A program made the translations under genes and the position numbers. From NCBI RefSeq assembly GCF_026725475.1, contig NZ_CP109965.1, forward strand, positions 2,232,001 to 2,296,000: 64,000 nt of DNA, in the 5' to 3' direction. Within the stretch, counting starts at the first letter, position 1. The number at the start of each line of letters is the position of its first letter. The notes below the pieces were generated by a model. That model was not told where the DNA came from. It made no database searches and was given only the letters and a program-made list of their open reading frames with translations. Origin of the DNA: Catenovulum adriaticum. GTDB taxonomy: Bacteria > Pseudomonadota > Gammaproteobacteria > Enterobacterales > Alteromonadaceae. Positions 16,010-26,233 of this stretch are shown in pieces.

Positions 16010-18190
16010 TTAGTTCATTTCTTGCGGATCAATATCTAATGTCCAGCGTACTTGCTGACTAAAACTATTTTGCTCTAAGCTCATCACCAATTGCTGCATG
16101 GCTGCATTTAACATGCTGCGCTGGATAGATTGAAACACCATCATATGCCTGAATTTTCCTGCTCGCTTTTCCTGAGGTGCTGGCATCACCGCAAATAGGT
16201 TTACATTTTGATAGTGAACTTGAATCTGTTCATTAAATAAAGATTCGATTAATTCAACCGTGGTTAATAATTTGGCTTGTTGGGGCGATTCAACCCTTAA
16301 AATTGCCCAATAATAATAAGGCGGTAATTGCATTTGGTGGCGCTCTGCTAGTAATTTTTTTTGCAGTGCTGGGTAGCCTTTATAAATCAGGGTTTGTAAA
16401 TACTCATGCTCAGGAAAATGAGTTTGTAAAATAACTTGCCCTCGTTTTTCAGCGCGCCCTGCTCTACCTGAAACCTGTACTAATAATTGCGACATTTTTT
16501 CAACCGCTCTAAAGTCAGAGCTGTACAGTGCACTATCAACATTGACTATTACCGTTAATGTTAAATTAGGAAAATGGTGCCCTTTGGCTAACATTTGGGT
16601 GCCAATCATAATTTGATGCTCACCGTTTTCTATCGCTTTTAGCTTGTTTTCTAATTCGCCTTTGCGCCGTACACTATCTCGATCGATTCTAATCGGTTTT
16701 GCGTCTGAAAACCGTTCAGTGAGCCAATCTGCCAGTTGCTCTGTGCCTATGCCCCAATCAATAATTTGTGTTGAACCACACTCCGCACATTGAGCTGGCG
16801 GTTTATTTATCTCACCGCAATGATGGCAAACCACCTGAGACAAAGCTTTATGATAAGTAAAGTGCCGCTCACAACGTGTGCACTGACAAACCCAACCACA
16901 TTCATGGCAAATTAATGCGGGTGAAAAACCCCGACGATTTAAAAAAATTAAAGCCTGATTACCTTGTTTTACATGATGCTCAATTGCTTCAACCACCCCA
17001 TATGCTAACCCGGCCTGTAATGGCTGGTGCTTAATATCTAATAATTGAGGGGTTGGCGGCGCATGCTTTTGAGTTCTTTGTTGCATTTTAATATGCACAA
17101 ATCGCCCCTGTAGCGCATTATTCAGGCTTTCTAACGAGGGGGTCGCACTACCTAAAATAATTTTACATGACTCCACTGATGCTCGCTTAATAGCAACATC
17201 TCTGGCGTTATAACGCAGGCCGTCTTGCTGTTTATATGAAGCATCGTGTTCTTCATCTAAAATAATGAGTCCTAAATTAGGTGTGGGCACTAATACTGCC
17301 GAGCGAGTACCTAATATAATAGGTGCTATGCCTTTGCGTGCTTTAAGCCATGCGTTATGGCGCTCGCTATCATTTAACTCTGAATGCAATAAAGCAATTT
17401 CACATTCAAACCGCTGCTGAAACCGTGACAAAGTTTGCGGCGTTAAACCAATTTCAGGCACTAATATAAGTACTTGCTGACCTTGCGCTAGCACCTGTGC
17501 CATTAATTGCATATATACTTCTGTTTTACCGCTGCCCGTTACCCCTTCAAGCAAATACGTCGCAAAACCACTTTTTTGTTTCATAATATCGAAGGCATTT
17601 TGCTGCTGAGGTTGCAACTGATAAGGCGAAGGGTTAATTTTAAGCGGTTTAGGGGGTTGCGCCAAAATATCAACAGGCTCTATTAATGCCTTTTTTTCAA
17701 GTTGATTAATGATTGATTTACTAAAACCGGCTTGCTTTAATAAACTTTGAGTCGTGCTGCCTTGTTTACGTAAATAATCGTAAAGCGCTTGCTGCTGTTT
17801 TGCCCGCTCAGAAATATTTGCTGGCGTGTTGGTACACTGCCAAACTGGCTCTGTGACTAAACGATCAGGGTCACCTTGCTTTAATTTTTTAGGCAACAAG
17901 TTAACAAACACTTCACCCGGCGGGCACAAATAATAGCGACACAGCCAATTAAAAATTTTGATATATTCAGTATTTATTAAAGGCTCTACATCAATACAAG
18001 CATCAATAGGTTTAAGCTTAGCCTCTGGGTAATCACTGTTAGCTTTAATATTAACCACAATACCTATCAATTTTTGCCGGCCAAAAGGCACAGTCACTCG
18101 CGCGCCCACATTGGGCGACAAATGAGTTGGAATGATATAATCAAACAATCGGCGTAGCGGAACGGCTAACGCAACTTGAGCAATGGCCAC
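16010..18190 (-). CDS. priA: Primosomal protein N' (replication restart helicase PriA)
   Basis: 3'-5' DNA helicase that reloads the replisome at stalled forks. 3'-DNA-binding domain at the N terminus, Walker A GVTGSGKT at residues 216-223, DEEH box at 312-315, then a zinc-binding insertion with eight cysteines (about 428-471; CHECGWVCQCTRC and CHHCGE...CAECG), and helicase motifs V/VI (VSGRAGRAEKRG). 726 aa, full length (E. coli 732). It is divergent from rpmE across 289 bp, as in many relatives. Confidence 0.98.
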   Translation of the reverse strand: MAIAQVALAVPLRRLFDYIIPTHLSPNVGARVTVPFGRQKLIGIVVNIKANSDYPEAKLKPIDACIDVEPLINTEYIKIFNWLCRYYLCPPGEVFVNLLPKKLKQGDPDRLVTEPVWQCTNTPANISERAKQQQALYDYLRKQGSTTQSLLKQAGFSKSIINQLEKKALIEPVDILAQPPKPLKINPSPYQLQPQQQNAFDIMKQKSGFATYLLEGVTGSGKTEVYMQLMAQVLAQGQQVLILVPEIGLTPQTLSRFQQRFECEIALLHSELNDSERHNAWLKARKGIAPIILGTRSAVLVPTPNLGLIILDEEHDASYKQQDGLRYNARDVAIKRASVESCKIILGSATPSLESLNNALQGRFVHIKMQQRTQKHAPPTPQLLDIKHQPLQAGLAYGVVEAIEHHVKQGNQALIFLNRRGFSPALICHECGWVCQCTRCERHFTYHKALSQVVCHHCGEINKPPAQCAECGSTQIIDWGIGTEQLADWLTERFSDAKPIRIDRDSVRRKGELENKLKAIENGEHQIMIGTQMLAKGHHFPNLTLTVIVNVDSALYSSDFRAVEKMSQLLVQVSGRAGRAEKRGQVILQTHFPEHEYLQTLIYKGYPALQKKLLAERHQMQLPPYYYWAILRVESPQQAKLLTTVELIESLFNEQIQVHYQNVNLFAVMPAPQEKRAGKFRHMMVFQSIQRSMLNAAMQQLVMSLEQNSFSQQVRWTLDIDPQEMN

Positions 18191-18479
18191 AAATTAACCT
18201 ATTAATACTTCAATAATCAGCCCTATACATTAACATAAGCAAAGGGAACGCAAAATCATACTTTTATAATTAAGCCTGCCTTTAATTCAATTTTCAATAA
18301 GTTCATCGCTAATAGCATTTTCTCAAATTAATCTTGATTTACTATCTCTCATCCCTTATCATCCGCGACCAAATCAAGTGGCATTATAAAATGCTGTTAT
18401 TTAAATGACGTGTGGTATTCGGCAAGTAGTGACTATTTGGCGCGAATGGCTATACGGCCCTATTATAGAGGTAATCCTG

Positions 18480-18695
18480 ATGAGAAAAGATATTCATCCA
18501 GAGTACGCAACAATTAAAGCTAGCTGTTCATGTGGTAACGTAATCGAAACTCGCTCAACAGCTGGTAAAGATTTAAACTTAGACGTATGTTCTGAGTGTC
18601 ACCCTTTCTACACTGGTAAGCAACGTATCTTAGATACTGGTGGCCGTGTTGATCGCTTCAAGAAGCGTTTTGGTGCACTTAGCTCTAAAAAATAA
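18480..18695 (+). CDS. rpmE: 50S ribosomal protein L31
   Basis: Large-subunit protein, zinc-binding (C+) form: cysteines in ASCSCGN (residues 16 and 18) and CSECHP (37 and 40). 71 aa. The frame is open for 25 more codons upstream, but the ATG at 18480 preceded by AGAGGT and matching the family start is chosen. The intact zinc ligands mark it as the form usually replaced by a zinc-free paralogue during zinc starvation; no such paralogue is in the window. Confidence 0.97.
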   Translation: MRKDIHPEYATIKASCSCGNVIETRSTAGKDLNLDVCSECHPFYTGKQRILDTGGRVDRFKKRFGALSSKK

Positions 18696-18714
18696 TCGCT
18701 TTAGATTATTAAAT

Positions 18715-18741
18715 AAAAAAGGCGCTTTAAGCGCCTTTTTT
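18715..18741. terminator. Bidirectional terminator between rpmE and the HDOD gene
   Basis: GGCGCT/AGCGCC with a 3-nt loop, flanked by six A and six T, so it works on both strands for two convergent genes. Confidence 0.88.
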
Positions 18742-18764
18742 ATTGCCTGAAACTTATGAAATAC

Positions 18765-19625
18765 TCACAATACAACTTGAGTACTATTTATAATGTCATC
18801 TACATCATCTCTAATATCCTGATACTCATCAATATCAATCTCAAGTGCATCTAAAACATCTTGTTTAATATGAGGCCAATCCGGAGCCGCCACAAAACGT
18901 TTGCAACTGGTTACAATATTTTCTGCCATTTTAATTGCGGCATAACCCATTTTCATTTGTTCATCCCGAACCTGAGATAAAAAATCTCTTTCTTGGTGGC
19001 GTAAAATAACCTGACATAAATCATCAGGCAGATGCCATGACTTTGCCAAAAAATAGCCAACCGTTGCGTGATCTGTTGAGTATTTTGCTTGCTCTAATTC
19101 AACTTGGCTAATCTCGTAGTTGTCATTGGCCTCCATTAATAATTCTTTGTAATCCGCATAATTACAAGCCATTGCAGGAATCCCACAATCGTGGAATAAA
19201 CCTAACGTATAAATCGACTCAACGATCACTTTATGCTTAAATTTATACGCAATAAACGCAGATACCGCGGCTATTTCTGTGGCACTATCCCAAAATCGCT
19301 CTAATGAAATACATGAATCTTTCTGGTTAAATGAGCGCTTTAATTCAATTGCAGTCGCCAGTGCATTTGTGCCAGTAACCCCTAAAAAAACTACGGCTTG
19401 TTTAATATCCGACACACTGCGATCTAACCCGTATAGAGGGGAATTTATGGCCTTTAAGATCCCAGCAGACAGCCCAACATCACTTGATATTAAATCCGCA
19501 ATATCAAGCATTTCAGGCTCTTTGTGAGCCATCAACGCTTTAAGTTTAATAAGCACTTCAGGCTTAGGTGGAATATGAAAACCGTGAGTTACATCCAGTG
19601 CAACTTTATCATCAACCTCTATCAT
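18765..19625 (-). CDS. HDOD domain-containing protein
   Basis: 286 aa. An HDOD domain (about residues 16-215) starts at IPPKPEVLIKLKALM and contains the NSPLYGL segment and the LGLFHDCGIP helix. HDOD proteins are HD-superfamily relatives, mostly without hydrolase activity, found in signalling and often linked to c-di-GMP or chemotaxis outputs. No EAL, GGDEF or receiver domain is fused here. Single-gene unit; its 5' flank of 424 bp runs to tRNA-Ile2. Specific function unknown. Confidence 0.85.
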   Translation of the reverse strand: MIEVDDKVALDVTHGFHIPPKPEVLIKLKALMAHKEPEMLDIADLISSDVGLSAGILKAINSPLYGLDRSVSDIKQAVVFLGVTGTNALATAIELKRSFNQKDSCISLERFWDSATEIAAVSAFIAYKFKHKVIVESIYTLGLFHDCGIPAMACNYADYKELLMEANDNYEISQVELEQAKYSTDHATVGYFLAKSWHLPDDLCQVILRHQERDFLSQVRDEQMKMGYAAIKMAENIVTSCKRFVAAPDWPHIKQDVLDALEIDIDEYQDIRDDVDDIINSTQVVL

Positions 19626-20049
19626 TATCTGTCCCTGCCTTGTAAATGTTTAATTCTGGGTACAAGCCAAGGTATATATGCTTGAATCATAACAATAGCA
19701 GTTGTATTAAAAATTGCTGAGTTACAGCGTTTTTATTTATACGGCCTTTTTTAAGTAATTAAGACATTGTAAAATCGCGGTGACCAGTTATATAAGGCTT
19801 AATGCTTGCCGCGCTAACAGGCTGACTCAGCCGTTACCGATTATATTTTCGAGTAAGCCTTGAAATGCATCTAAAAAATTAAAAACCCATGGAAGATAAA
19901 AAGCTATAGCAAATTTAAAAGCTCGTAGCCTTGATTAGCCAGAGCCGTAATCGAGGAAATAATTTTGTGGACATTAAGAACACACGTTTGCTTGAGACAG
20001 ACTATATTGGCGTTGAAATTGATTATCGGGATGTTGTGATTTGATGAAA
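19626..20049. other. Gene-free stretch upstream of the HDOD gene
   Basis: 424 bp with no credible ORF, RNA or repeat that I can see. It should contain the HDOD-gene promoter and the 3' flank of tRNA-Ile2. Confidence 0.5.
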
Positions 20050-20126
20050 TGGTGGCCCCTCCCAGACTCGAACTGGGGACCTAACGATTATGAGTCGTGT
20101 GCTCTAACCAACTGAGCTAAGGGGCC
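20050..20126 (-). tRNA. tRNA-Ile2 (anticodon CAT, lysidine-dependent)
   Basis: 77 nt including encoded CCA. Acceptor stem GGCCCCT/AGGGGCC, D stem GCTC/GAGC, anticodon loop CTCATAA, T arm CCCAG-TTCGAGT-CTGGG. The CAT anticodon could mean elongator Met, but the acceptor stem equals that of the E. coli Ile2 gene (ileX) and differs from elongator Met tRNAs. C34 would need lysidine (TilS) to read AUA. The 27-43 pair is a C-U mismatch. Confidence 0.85.
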
Positions 20127-20167
20127 ATGTTATCTTGAAACGTTAAGTTATCAAGTAAGCGGCGCGA

Positions 20168-20196
20168 AGTATAAATGAGTATAAAATCGATGTCAC
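20168..20196 (-). promoter_or_regulatory. Promoter of tRNA-Ile2
   Basis: GTGACA, 17-bp spacer, TATACT on the minus strand, followed by a GC-rich discriminator (TCGCGCCGC), the layout of stringently controlled stable-RNA promoters. The predicted start lies about 35 nt before the mature 5' end. Confidence 0.7.
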
Positions 20197-20277
20197 CTAT
20201 TTTTGTTATTTTTCTGTCTAAGTGGTTAGATAATAGACAAATTTTAATTTTTATAGGATTAACCAAGATAGCGTTTT

Positions 20278-20311
20278 AAAACACAGTGGCTTTAAAAAAC
20301 CACTGTGTTTT
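20278..20311 (-). terminator. Terminator of the rpsU-yqeY-dnaG-rpoD operon
   Basis: AAAACACAGTGG and its complement form a 12-bp stem with a 10-nt loop; U-rich on the minus strand. It lies 7 nt after the rpoD stop. Confidence 0.85.
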
Positions 20312-20317
20312 ATACCT

Positions 20318-22153
20318 TTACTCGTCTAAGAAGCTTTTAAGCTGCTCTGAGCGAGATGGGTGTCTTAATTTACGAAGCGCTTTAGCTTCAATCTGACGAA
20401 TACGCTCACGTGTTACGTCAAATTGTTTACCTACTTCTTCTAACGTATGGTCGGTATTCATATCAATACCAAAACGCATACGTAGTACTTTAGATTCACG
20501 TGCAGTTAATCCAGCAAGTACATCTCGCGTGGCAAACTGTAAGTTTTCTGAAGTAGCTGAATCAACCGGTGAGCTAATTGTGCTGTCTTCAATAAAATCG
20601 CCTAAATGTGAATCTTCATCATCACCAATTGGCGTCTCCATTGAGATTGGCTCTTTGGCGATTTTCATCACTTTGCGAATTTTATCTTCCGGCATTTGCA
20701 TTTGCTCTGCCAGTTCTTCTGGTGTTGGCTCTCGACCTTTTTCTTGTAACATTTGACGTGAAATACGATTTAACTTATTAATCGTTTCAATCATATGTAC
20801 CGGAATACGAATCGTACGCGCTTGGTCAGCTATTGAACGTGTGATAGCCTGACGAATCCACCAAGTTGCATAAGTTGAGAACTTATAGCCTCGACGGTAT
20901 TCAAACTTATCAACTGCTTTCATCAAGCCTATGTTACCTTCTTGAATTAAGTCCAAGAATTGTAAGCCACGGTTGGTGTATTTTTTCGCAATTGAAATAA
21001 CCAAACGTAAGTTAGCTTCAACCATTTCTTTTTTCGCTCGGCGTGCTTTCGCTTCACCAATCGACATACGGCGGTTGATATCTTTAATACTAACAATGCT
21101 GAGTTTGGTTTCTTCTTCAATCACTTTTAGTTTTTGAATACAGCGTAAAATTTCGTCTTTGTGTTCAGTCAGCGCTTTTGCGTATGGCTGATCACTAGAA
21201 ACTGCTTTTTCTAACCAAGCTGTTGAAGATTCATCACCGGCAAAGGCTTTGGTAAATTCCTTTTTAGGCATTTTACAATATTCAACAGAATATTTTAAAA
21301 TAATACGTTCTTGCGTGCGCACTTTGTCCATCATCTTACGCATGCTACCAACCAATTTATCAAATTGTTTTGGTATTAAACGGAACAGCTTAAAGATGTC
21401 GCTTAGCTCTTCGATAACAACGCGGGTTTCAGGATGATTACGACCGTGTTGGTCTATCACTGCCATGACTTTTTCGTAAGCTTCACGTAATTGGGTAAAT
21501 TTCTCACGTGCAAACTCAGGATCAATCCCGGTATCTTCTTCTTCCTCATCGTCGTCATCGTCATCTTCGTCATCTAAATCATCTTTTGATAATTCAGAAC
21601 CAACATGCGTTGCAGTTGGCGATACGACTTCATCAGATTCGTCAGGGTCAATAAAGCCTGAAACAATATCAGTTAAGCGAATTTCTTCTGCTTCAACTTT
21701 ATCGTATTGATCTAATAAATAAGTAATAGCTTCTGGATATTCGGCAACAGAGCATTGTACTTGGTTAATGCCTTCTTCGATTCTTTTTGCAATCTTGATC
21801 TCGCCTTCGCGAGTTAACAACTCAACCGTGCCCATTTCGCGCATGTACATACGCACGGGATCAGTCGTTCGACCGATTTCGCTTTCCACTGTTGCTAATG
21901 CTTGAGCTGCTGCTTCTTCAGCATCTTCATCAGTTGCTGTTGTTTCATCTGACATTAATAACGAATCAGTATCAGGCGCAGATTCAAAAACCTGTATGCC
22001 CATATCGTTGATCATGCTGATGATGTCTTCAATCTGATCTGAGTCAACTATCTCTTGTGGTAAATGATCATTAACTTCAGCATAAGTTAAATAACCTTGC
22101 TCTTTACCTTTAGCAACGAGTAGTTTGAGTTGTGACTGACGGTTTTGCTCCAT
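20318..22153 (-). CDS. rpoD: RNA polymerase primary sigma factor RpoD (sigma-70)
   Basis: Housekeeping sigma factor. 611 aa: region 1.1 at the N terminus, region 1.2 with [15 protein letters not shown], a non-conserved region with a run of Asp/Glu (about 190-210), regions 2.1-2.4 ([12 protein letters not shown], then [17 protein letters not shown]), 3 and 4 ([19 protein letters not shown] helix-turn-helix). Length and order match E. coli RpoD (613 aa). Last gene of the macromolecular synthesis operon. The 191-bp gap before it probably holds an internal promoter, as in E. coli. Confidence 0.98.
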   Translation of the reverse strand: MEQNRQSQLKLLVAKGKEQGYLTYAEVNDHLPQEIVDSDQIEDIISMINDMGIQVFESAPDTDSLLMSDETTATDEDAEEAAAQALATVESEIGRTTDPVRMYMREMGTVELLTREGEIKIAKRIEEGINQVQCSVAEYPEAITYLLDQYDKVEAEEIRLTDIVSGFIDPDESDEVVSPTATHVGSELSKDDLDDEDDDDDDEEEEDTGIDPEFAREKFTQLREAYEKVMAVIDQHGRNHPETRVVIEELSDIFKLFRLIPKQFDKLVGSMRKMMDKVRTQERIILKYSVEYCKMPKKEFTKAFAGDESSTAWLEKAVSSDQPYAKALTEHKDEILRCIQKLKVIEEETKLSIVSIKDINRRMSIGEAKARRAKKEMVEANLRLVISIAKKYTNRGLQFLDLIQEGNIGLMKAVDKFEYRRGYKFSTYATWWIRQAITRSIADQARTIRIPVHMIETINKLNRISRQMLQEKGREPTPEELAEQMQMPEDKIRKVMKIAKEPISMETPIGDDEDSHLGDFIEDSTISSPVDSATSENLQFATRDVLAGLTARESKVLRMRFGIDMNTDHTLEEVGKQFDVTRERIRQIEAKALRKLRHPSRSEQLKSFLDE

Positions 22154-22344
22154 ACAGACTTCCGCTTACCTTTGAAAAGAAATTAATTACGATGCAGTGA
22201 ACTCGACATTATAGCATATTATTCGATTTAATATACTAGCAAGTTCAATAATGGTTGTTTTTATACCCATATGTCGCATCAGCTATCGTTGATTCGGCTT
22301 ATATTTTTGAGTATAACTAAATATTGGTCACTTACCTGTTATTT

Positions 22345-24108
22345 TCACTTTATTTTTAACAAAGCTAAATATTCCTGTTTTTCTTCAGCTGAAATCAAAT
22401 TCATCTTGGCTTTGGTTTGCAACATTGCTTTTCGTTTACTCACAAATAAAGATAAGAGCTTTTCAATGGCATCTAAAAATACCACTTCGATGTTTTCAGC
22501 TTGTACGTGGTGTTCCCACATCATCAACTGAGATACGATTTTTTCTTTATCTGTGCCGCGCCAATGCTCTAAAATTTGGGCTGCGCTACATTGTTGTTGA
22601 CCTCGACAAAATAATAAAAGTTCAACTAAAAAGTCCATCCCAGCTTCATCCATTTGTGCAAGTGATTTAAGCTGTTCATCAGACATATTAGCCAGATGTT
22701 TAATTAGATGGGGTTGCTCAAGCAATAATGCAACCGCTAATCTTACTGGCGTTACCTTTCTTGAGGTTGAAGCTGTGTATTTAGCTTGTTTTGCTTTGGC
22801 ATCTGCGATTTTATCTTGGCGGTTATGTTTAATTTCGCGCTTTAATTTTACCGATAAGGTGTCGTTTATCGCATGTTTATATTCGCTGTTTGGCATTTGT
22901 TCTATCAGCGGTTGTGCTAATTGGCTGAGTTTAGAGCGGGCAAACTCCCCTTCTGACTGGCCAATTTTGCGATACAGTTCTTGATAAAAAAAGCTGACAA
23001 AATCTTGTGCGTTATCTATTAGCTGTTCAAATTTTGTCTTGCCATGCTGTTTGATATAAGAGTCTGGGTCTTCTCCGTCGGGTAAAAATACAAATTTAAT
23101 TTGAATGCCATCCACTAAACTCGGTAAGGCGTTTTCAAGTGTACGCCAGGCTGCAGCTCGGCCAGCCTGATCACCATCGTAGCAACATACAATTTCACTG
23201 GTTGCTCTAAGCATCAATTTAATATGATCTGTGGTGGTGGCTGTGCCTAACGATGCTACCGCGTAGGTTACACCCGCCTGAAATAAAGCCACTACATCCA
23301 TGTAGCCTTCAACGACCAATAAACGTGATAATCCACGATTGGCATTTCGTGCTTGATATAATCCATAAAGTTCGCGTCCTTTATGGAAAATTCGAGTTTC
23401 TGGGGAGTTTAAATATTTTGGCGTACCATCCCCTATCACACGACCACCAAAAGCGATACATTTGCCACGGCGGTCTAATATAGGAAACATGAGCCTGTCT
23501 CTAAAGCGATCGTAAAAGCCAGCTTTACCATCTTTTTCAATTAACATGCCTAAATCAGCAAGTTGTGTGGCGCTTTGTCGGCTTTGTCCGTAGTTTTTTA
23601 GCAGTGAGTCCCATTCATCTGGGGCGTAACCAATTTGAAATTGCTCAATGATCTCAGCCGACAAACCTCTCAGTTGCACATATTCAGCTACTTTAGCGGG
23701 GGCTTGGTTTAATTGTTGCTGATAAAACTCAGCTGCTTGTGACATCACTTCAAAATCTTGCTTGGTTTGCGCAATTTGTTGTCGTTCTTTAGCTGGGTTG
23801 GCTACATCTTCACGTTCAACTGCAACGCCGTTAATGTCGGCTAATTCTTCAATAGCATCAACAAATTCAAGGTTATCGTATTCCATTAAAAATGAAATCA
23901 CATTGCCTTTGGCCCCACATCCAAAACAGTAATAAAACTGTTTATCGGGCGCGACGGTAAAAGAAGGCGATTTTTCATTATGAAACGGACAGCATGCTGA
24001 ATAGTTTTTACCGGTTTTTTTCAAACGAACACGGCTGTCTATCACGTCAACAATATCTGTACGTGCGATTAAATCATCAATAAAATGTCGGGGGATTCGG
24101 CCTGCCAT
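22345..24108 (-). CDS. dnaG: DNA primase
   Basis: Synthesises RNA primers at the replication fork. CHC2 zinc finger at the N terminus (CCPFHNEKSPSF, then FYCFGCGAKGN, residues about 39-66), catalytic core with Toprim motif LLVVEGYMDVVAL and DxD-type acidic residues, and a C-terminal DnaB-binding region. 587 aa, full length. Third gene of rpsU-yqeY-dnaG-rpoD. A terminator-like hairpin lies between yqeY and dnaG, which should lower primase output relative to S21. Confidence 0.98.
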   Translation of the reverse strand: MAGRIPRHFIDDLIARTDIVDVIDSRVRLKKTGKNYSACCPFHNEKSPSFTVAPDKQFYYCFGCGAKGNVISFLMEYDNLEFVDAIEELADINGVAVEREDVANPAKERQQIAQTKQDFEVMSQAAEFYQQQLNQAPAKVAEYVQLRGLSAEIIEQFQIGYAPDEWDSLLKNYGQSRQSATQLADLGMLIEKDGKAGFYDRFRDRLMFPILDRRGKCIAFGGRVIGDGTPKYLNSPETRIFHKGRELYGLYQARNANRGLSRLLVVEGYMDVVALFQAGVTYAVASLGTATTTDHIKLMLRATSEIVCCYDGDQAGRAAAWRTLENALPSLVDGIQIKFVFLPDGEDPDSYIKQHGKTKFEQLIDNAQDFVSFFYQELYRKIGQSEGEFARSKLSQLAQPLIEQMPNSEYKHAINDTLSVKLKREIKHNRQDKIADAKAKQAKYTASTSRKVTPVRLAVALLLEQPHLIKHLANMSDEQLKSLAQMDEAGMDFLVELLLFCRGQQQCSAAQILEHWRGTDKEKIVSQLMMWEHHVQAENIEVVFLDAIEKLLSLFVSKRKAMLQTKAKMNLISAEEKQEYLALLKIK

Positions 24109-24227
24109 ATTCTTCTTATTTTAACCAAAAATAGATAAAAGCAATTGGGTATGCATGTTTACAATATGCCCTAATGGCCATTTGTTTAACAGTATGAATT
24201 GATATTTTTTCGAACTTTAGAAATAAC

Positions 24228-24251
24228 AAAACCGCACATAAGCGCGGTTTT
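24228..24251 (-). terminator. Intercistronic terminator/attenuator between yqeY and dnaG
   Basis: AAAACCGC/GCGGTTTT, 8-bp stem with 8-nt loop, then UGUUAUUU on the minus strand, 23 nt after the yqeY stop. In E. coli a terminator between rpsU and dnaG holds primase low; this is the positional equivalent. Confidence 0.75.
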
Positions 24252-24273
24252 GTAAGAACACGAATAAATTAAA

Positions 24274-24720
24274 TTAGGCAGTTAATTTAGCTTTTACAGT
24301 TTGACTAACTTGCCCCATATCAGCTCGACCTTGTACTTTAGGTCGAATAATATTCATTACTTTACCCATATCCTGCATCCCTTGTGCACCGCTTTCAGAT
24401 ATCGCATTAGATACAATTTCATCTAGCTCATTAGCACTAAGCGCGGCAGGTAAAAATTTTTCAAGAACAGCAATCTCGGCTGATTCAATATCTGCCAAGT
24501 CTTGACGACCGCCTTCAACATACTGAGTAATAGAGTCTTTTCGCTGTTTAACCATTTTGGTTAAAATTGCTAAAACCTCATCATCAGATAGGCTAGTTTG
24601 ACCATCTACTTCTCGCTGTTTAATGGCAGAAAGTGCTAATCGGATAGTACCTAAACGCGCTTTATCTTTCGCACGCATTGCATCTTTCATCGCCTCTTTC
24701 AGCTGTTCAGTAAGCGTCAT
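24274..24720 (-). CDS. yqeY: GatB/YqeY domain-containing protein
   Basis: 148 aa, single YqeY domain, related to the C-terminal tRNA-binding domain of the GatB amidotransferase subunit. MTLTEQLKEAMKDAMRAKD and the C-terminal KVQGRADMGQVS are typical. Molecular role unproven. It starts 12 nt after rpsU, so it is cotranscribed; this insertion into the macromolecular synthesis operon is common outside Enterobacterales. Confidence 0.93.
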   Translation of the reverse strand: MTLTEQLKEAMKDAMRAKDKARLGTIRLALSAIKQREVDGQTSLSDDEVLAILTKMVKQRKDSITQYVEGGRQDLADIESAEIAVLEKFLPAALSANELDEIVSNAISESGAQGMQDMGKVMNIIRPKVQGRADMGQVSQTVKAKLTA

Positions 24721-24732
24721 ATCAAGTAGTTC

Positions 24733-24948
24733 TTAGTATAATTTTACGCGACGAGCATTTTCACGAGACATTTTTTTAGCGTGGCGTTTAACTGCTGCAG
24801 CTTTTTTGCGCTTGCGCTCTGCAGTTGGTTTTTCGTAGAACTCACGGCTACGAACATCAGCTAAAATACCCGCTTTTTCGCATGAACGTTTGAAACGACG
24901 TAATGCGACATCAAATGGTTCGTTTTCTCTTACCTTAACAATTGGCAT
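24733..24948 (-). CDS. rpsU: 30S ribosomal protein S21
   Basis: 71 aa, very basic, begins [19 protein letters not shown] as in all gammaproteobacteria, with C-terminal [14 protein letters not shown]. It takes part in translation initiation near the 16S 3' end. First gene of the operon and divergent from tsaD over 206 bp, the same arrangement as in E. coli. Confidence 0.98.
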   Translation of the reverse strand: MPIVKVRENEPFDVALRRFKRSCEKAGILADVRSREFYEKPTAERKRKKAAAVKRHAKKMSRENARRVKLY

Positions 24949-25154
24949 TAAATATCACCTCAGGATAATTAAACACACCGCTTCGAACAATTATTCCCAA
25001 GCCATTTTGGGGATTTTCAGCGGCCAGACTAAAAAATGGTGCGCAATTCTAATCCAATTATCCTAAGAAAGTAAAGTTATTGAGCACAAAAACTGGTGAA
25101 ACTTATGTTAAATCGTTAAAATGCCCGCCAATTCGGTATGAACAAAGGTAATCT

Positions 25155-26165
25155 ATGCGAGTTTTAGGCATTGAAACGTCCTGTGATGAAACAGGCATTG
25201 CAATTTATGATGATCAAAAAGGGCTTTTGGCTCACCAACTTTACAGCCAAGTAAAGTTACATGCTGATTATGGTGGTGTGGTGCCAGAATTAGCATCACG
25301 CGATCATATTCGAAAAATTATTCCGTTAATAGACGAAGCACTTAAACAAGCAGGGTGTGATAAATCAAGCATAGACGGCATTGCCTTTACCTCCGGCCCT
25401 GGATTAATTGGTGCATTATTAGTTGGCTCAACGGTTGCTCGTGGACTTGCGTTTGCGTGGAATAAACCAGTTATTGGCGTACACCATATGGAAGGCCATT
25501 TGCTGGCACCCATGCTGGAAGACAATATACCTGAGTTTCCATTTTTGGCTTTGTTAGTTTCAGGCGGACACTCATTAATTGTTGAAGTTCAAGGCATTGG
25601 AGAGTATCAGATACTAGGTGAAAGTATAGATGATGCCGTAGGCGAAGCGTTTGATAAAACCGCCAAAATTATGGGACTAGACTATCCGGGCGGCCCTAGA
25701 TTAGCGAAATTAGCCGAGCAAGGTACAAAAGGCCGCTTTAAATTTCCACGCCCAATGACTGACAGACCGGGCTTAGATTTTTCGTTTTCGGGTTTAAAAA
25801 CGTTTGCTGCCAATACTTTAAAAGCACAAGGTGATGATCCTCAAACACTAGCCGATATTGCTTACGCATTTCAAGAAGCCGCTGTAGATACTTTATTGAT
25901 TAAATGCAAACGAGCACTTAAGCAAACGGGTTTAAAACGTCTTGTGATTGCAGGCGGTGTAAGTGCCAATACTGAACTGCGTGAAAAAATGGCTACCTTA
26001 ATGCAATCAATGCAAGGTGAGGTTTATTATCCTAGATTAGAATTTTGTACTGATAATGGTGCTATGATCGCCTACGCTGGTTTACAAAGACTTAAAGCAG
26101 GCCAGACAAACCAAAACATCAATGTTAAGCCTCGCTGGCCGCTCAACGAATTAGAAGCGGTTTAA
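25155..26165 (+). CDS. tsaD: tRNA N6-adenosine threonylcarbamoyltransferase
   Basis: Transfers the threonylcarbamoyl group to A37 of ANN-decoding tRNAs, with TsaB/TsaE. ASKHA fold; metal-binding HxxxH at residues 111-115 (HMEGH), N terminus [19 protein letters not shown], phosphate loop near VSGGHSLI and [12 protein letters not shown]. 336 aa, normal. Divergent from rpsU. One product site is position 37 of tRNAs such as Ile and Asn, both encoded in this window. Confidence 0.98.
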   Translation: MRVLGIETSCDETGIAIYDDQKGLLAHQLYSQVKLHADYGGVVPELASRDHIRKIIPLIDEALKQAGCDKSSIDGIAFTSGPGLIGALLVGSTVARGLAFAWNKPVIGVHHMEGHLLAPMLEDNIPEFPFLALLVSGGHSLIVEVQGIGEYQILGESIDDAVGEAFDKTAKIMGLDYPGGPRLAKLAEQGTKGRFKFPRPMTDRPGLDFSFSGLKTFAANTLKAQGDDPQTLADIAYAFQEAAVDTLLIKCKRALKQTGLKRLVIAGGVSANTELREKMATLMQSMQGEVYYPRLEFCTDNGAMIAYAGLQRLKAGQTNQNINVKPRWPLNELEAV

Positions 26166-26233
26166 AATTTATACCTAATACAGCCAAATAAGGCTGTATA
26201 CTTACCTTCTGTTAATTTATTTAAGGTCGCACT

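Noticed and set aside
20050..20126. Elongator tRNA-Met
   Set aside because: The CAT anticodon fits, but the GGCCCCT acceptor stem matches Ile2 (ileX) rather than the GGCTACG type of elongator Met.
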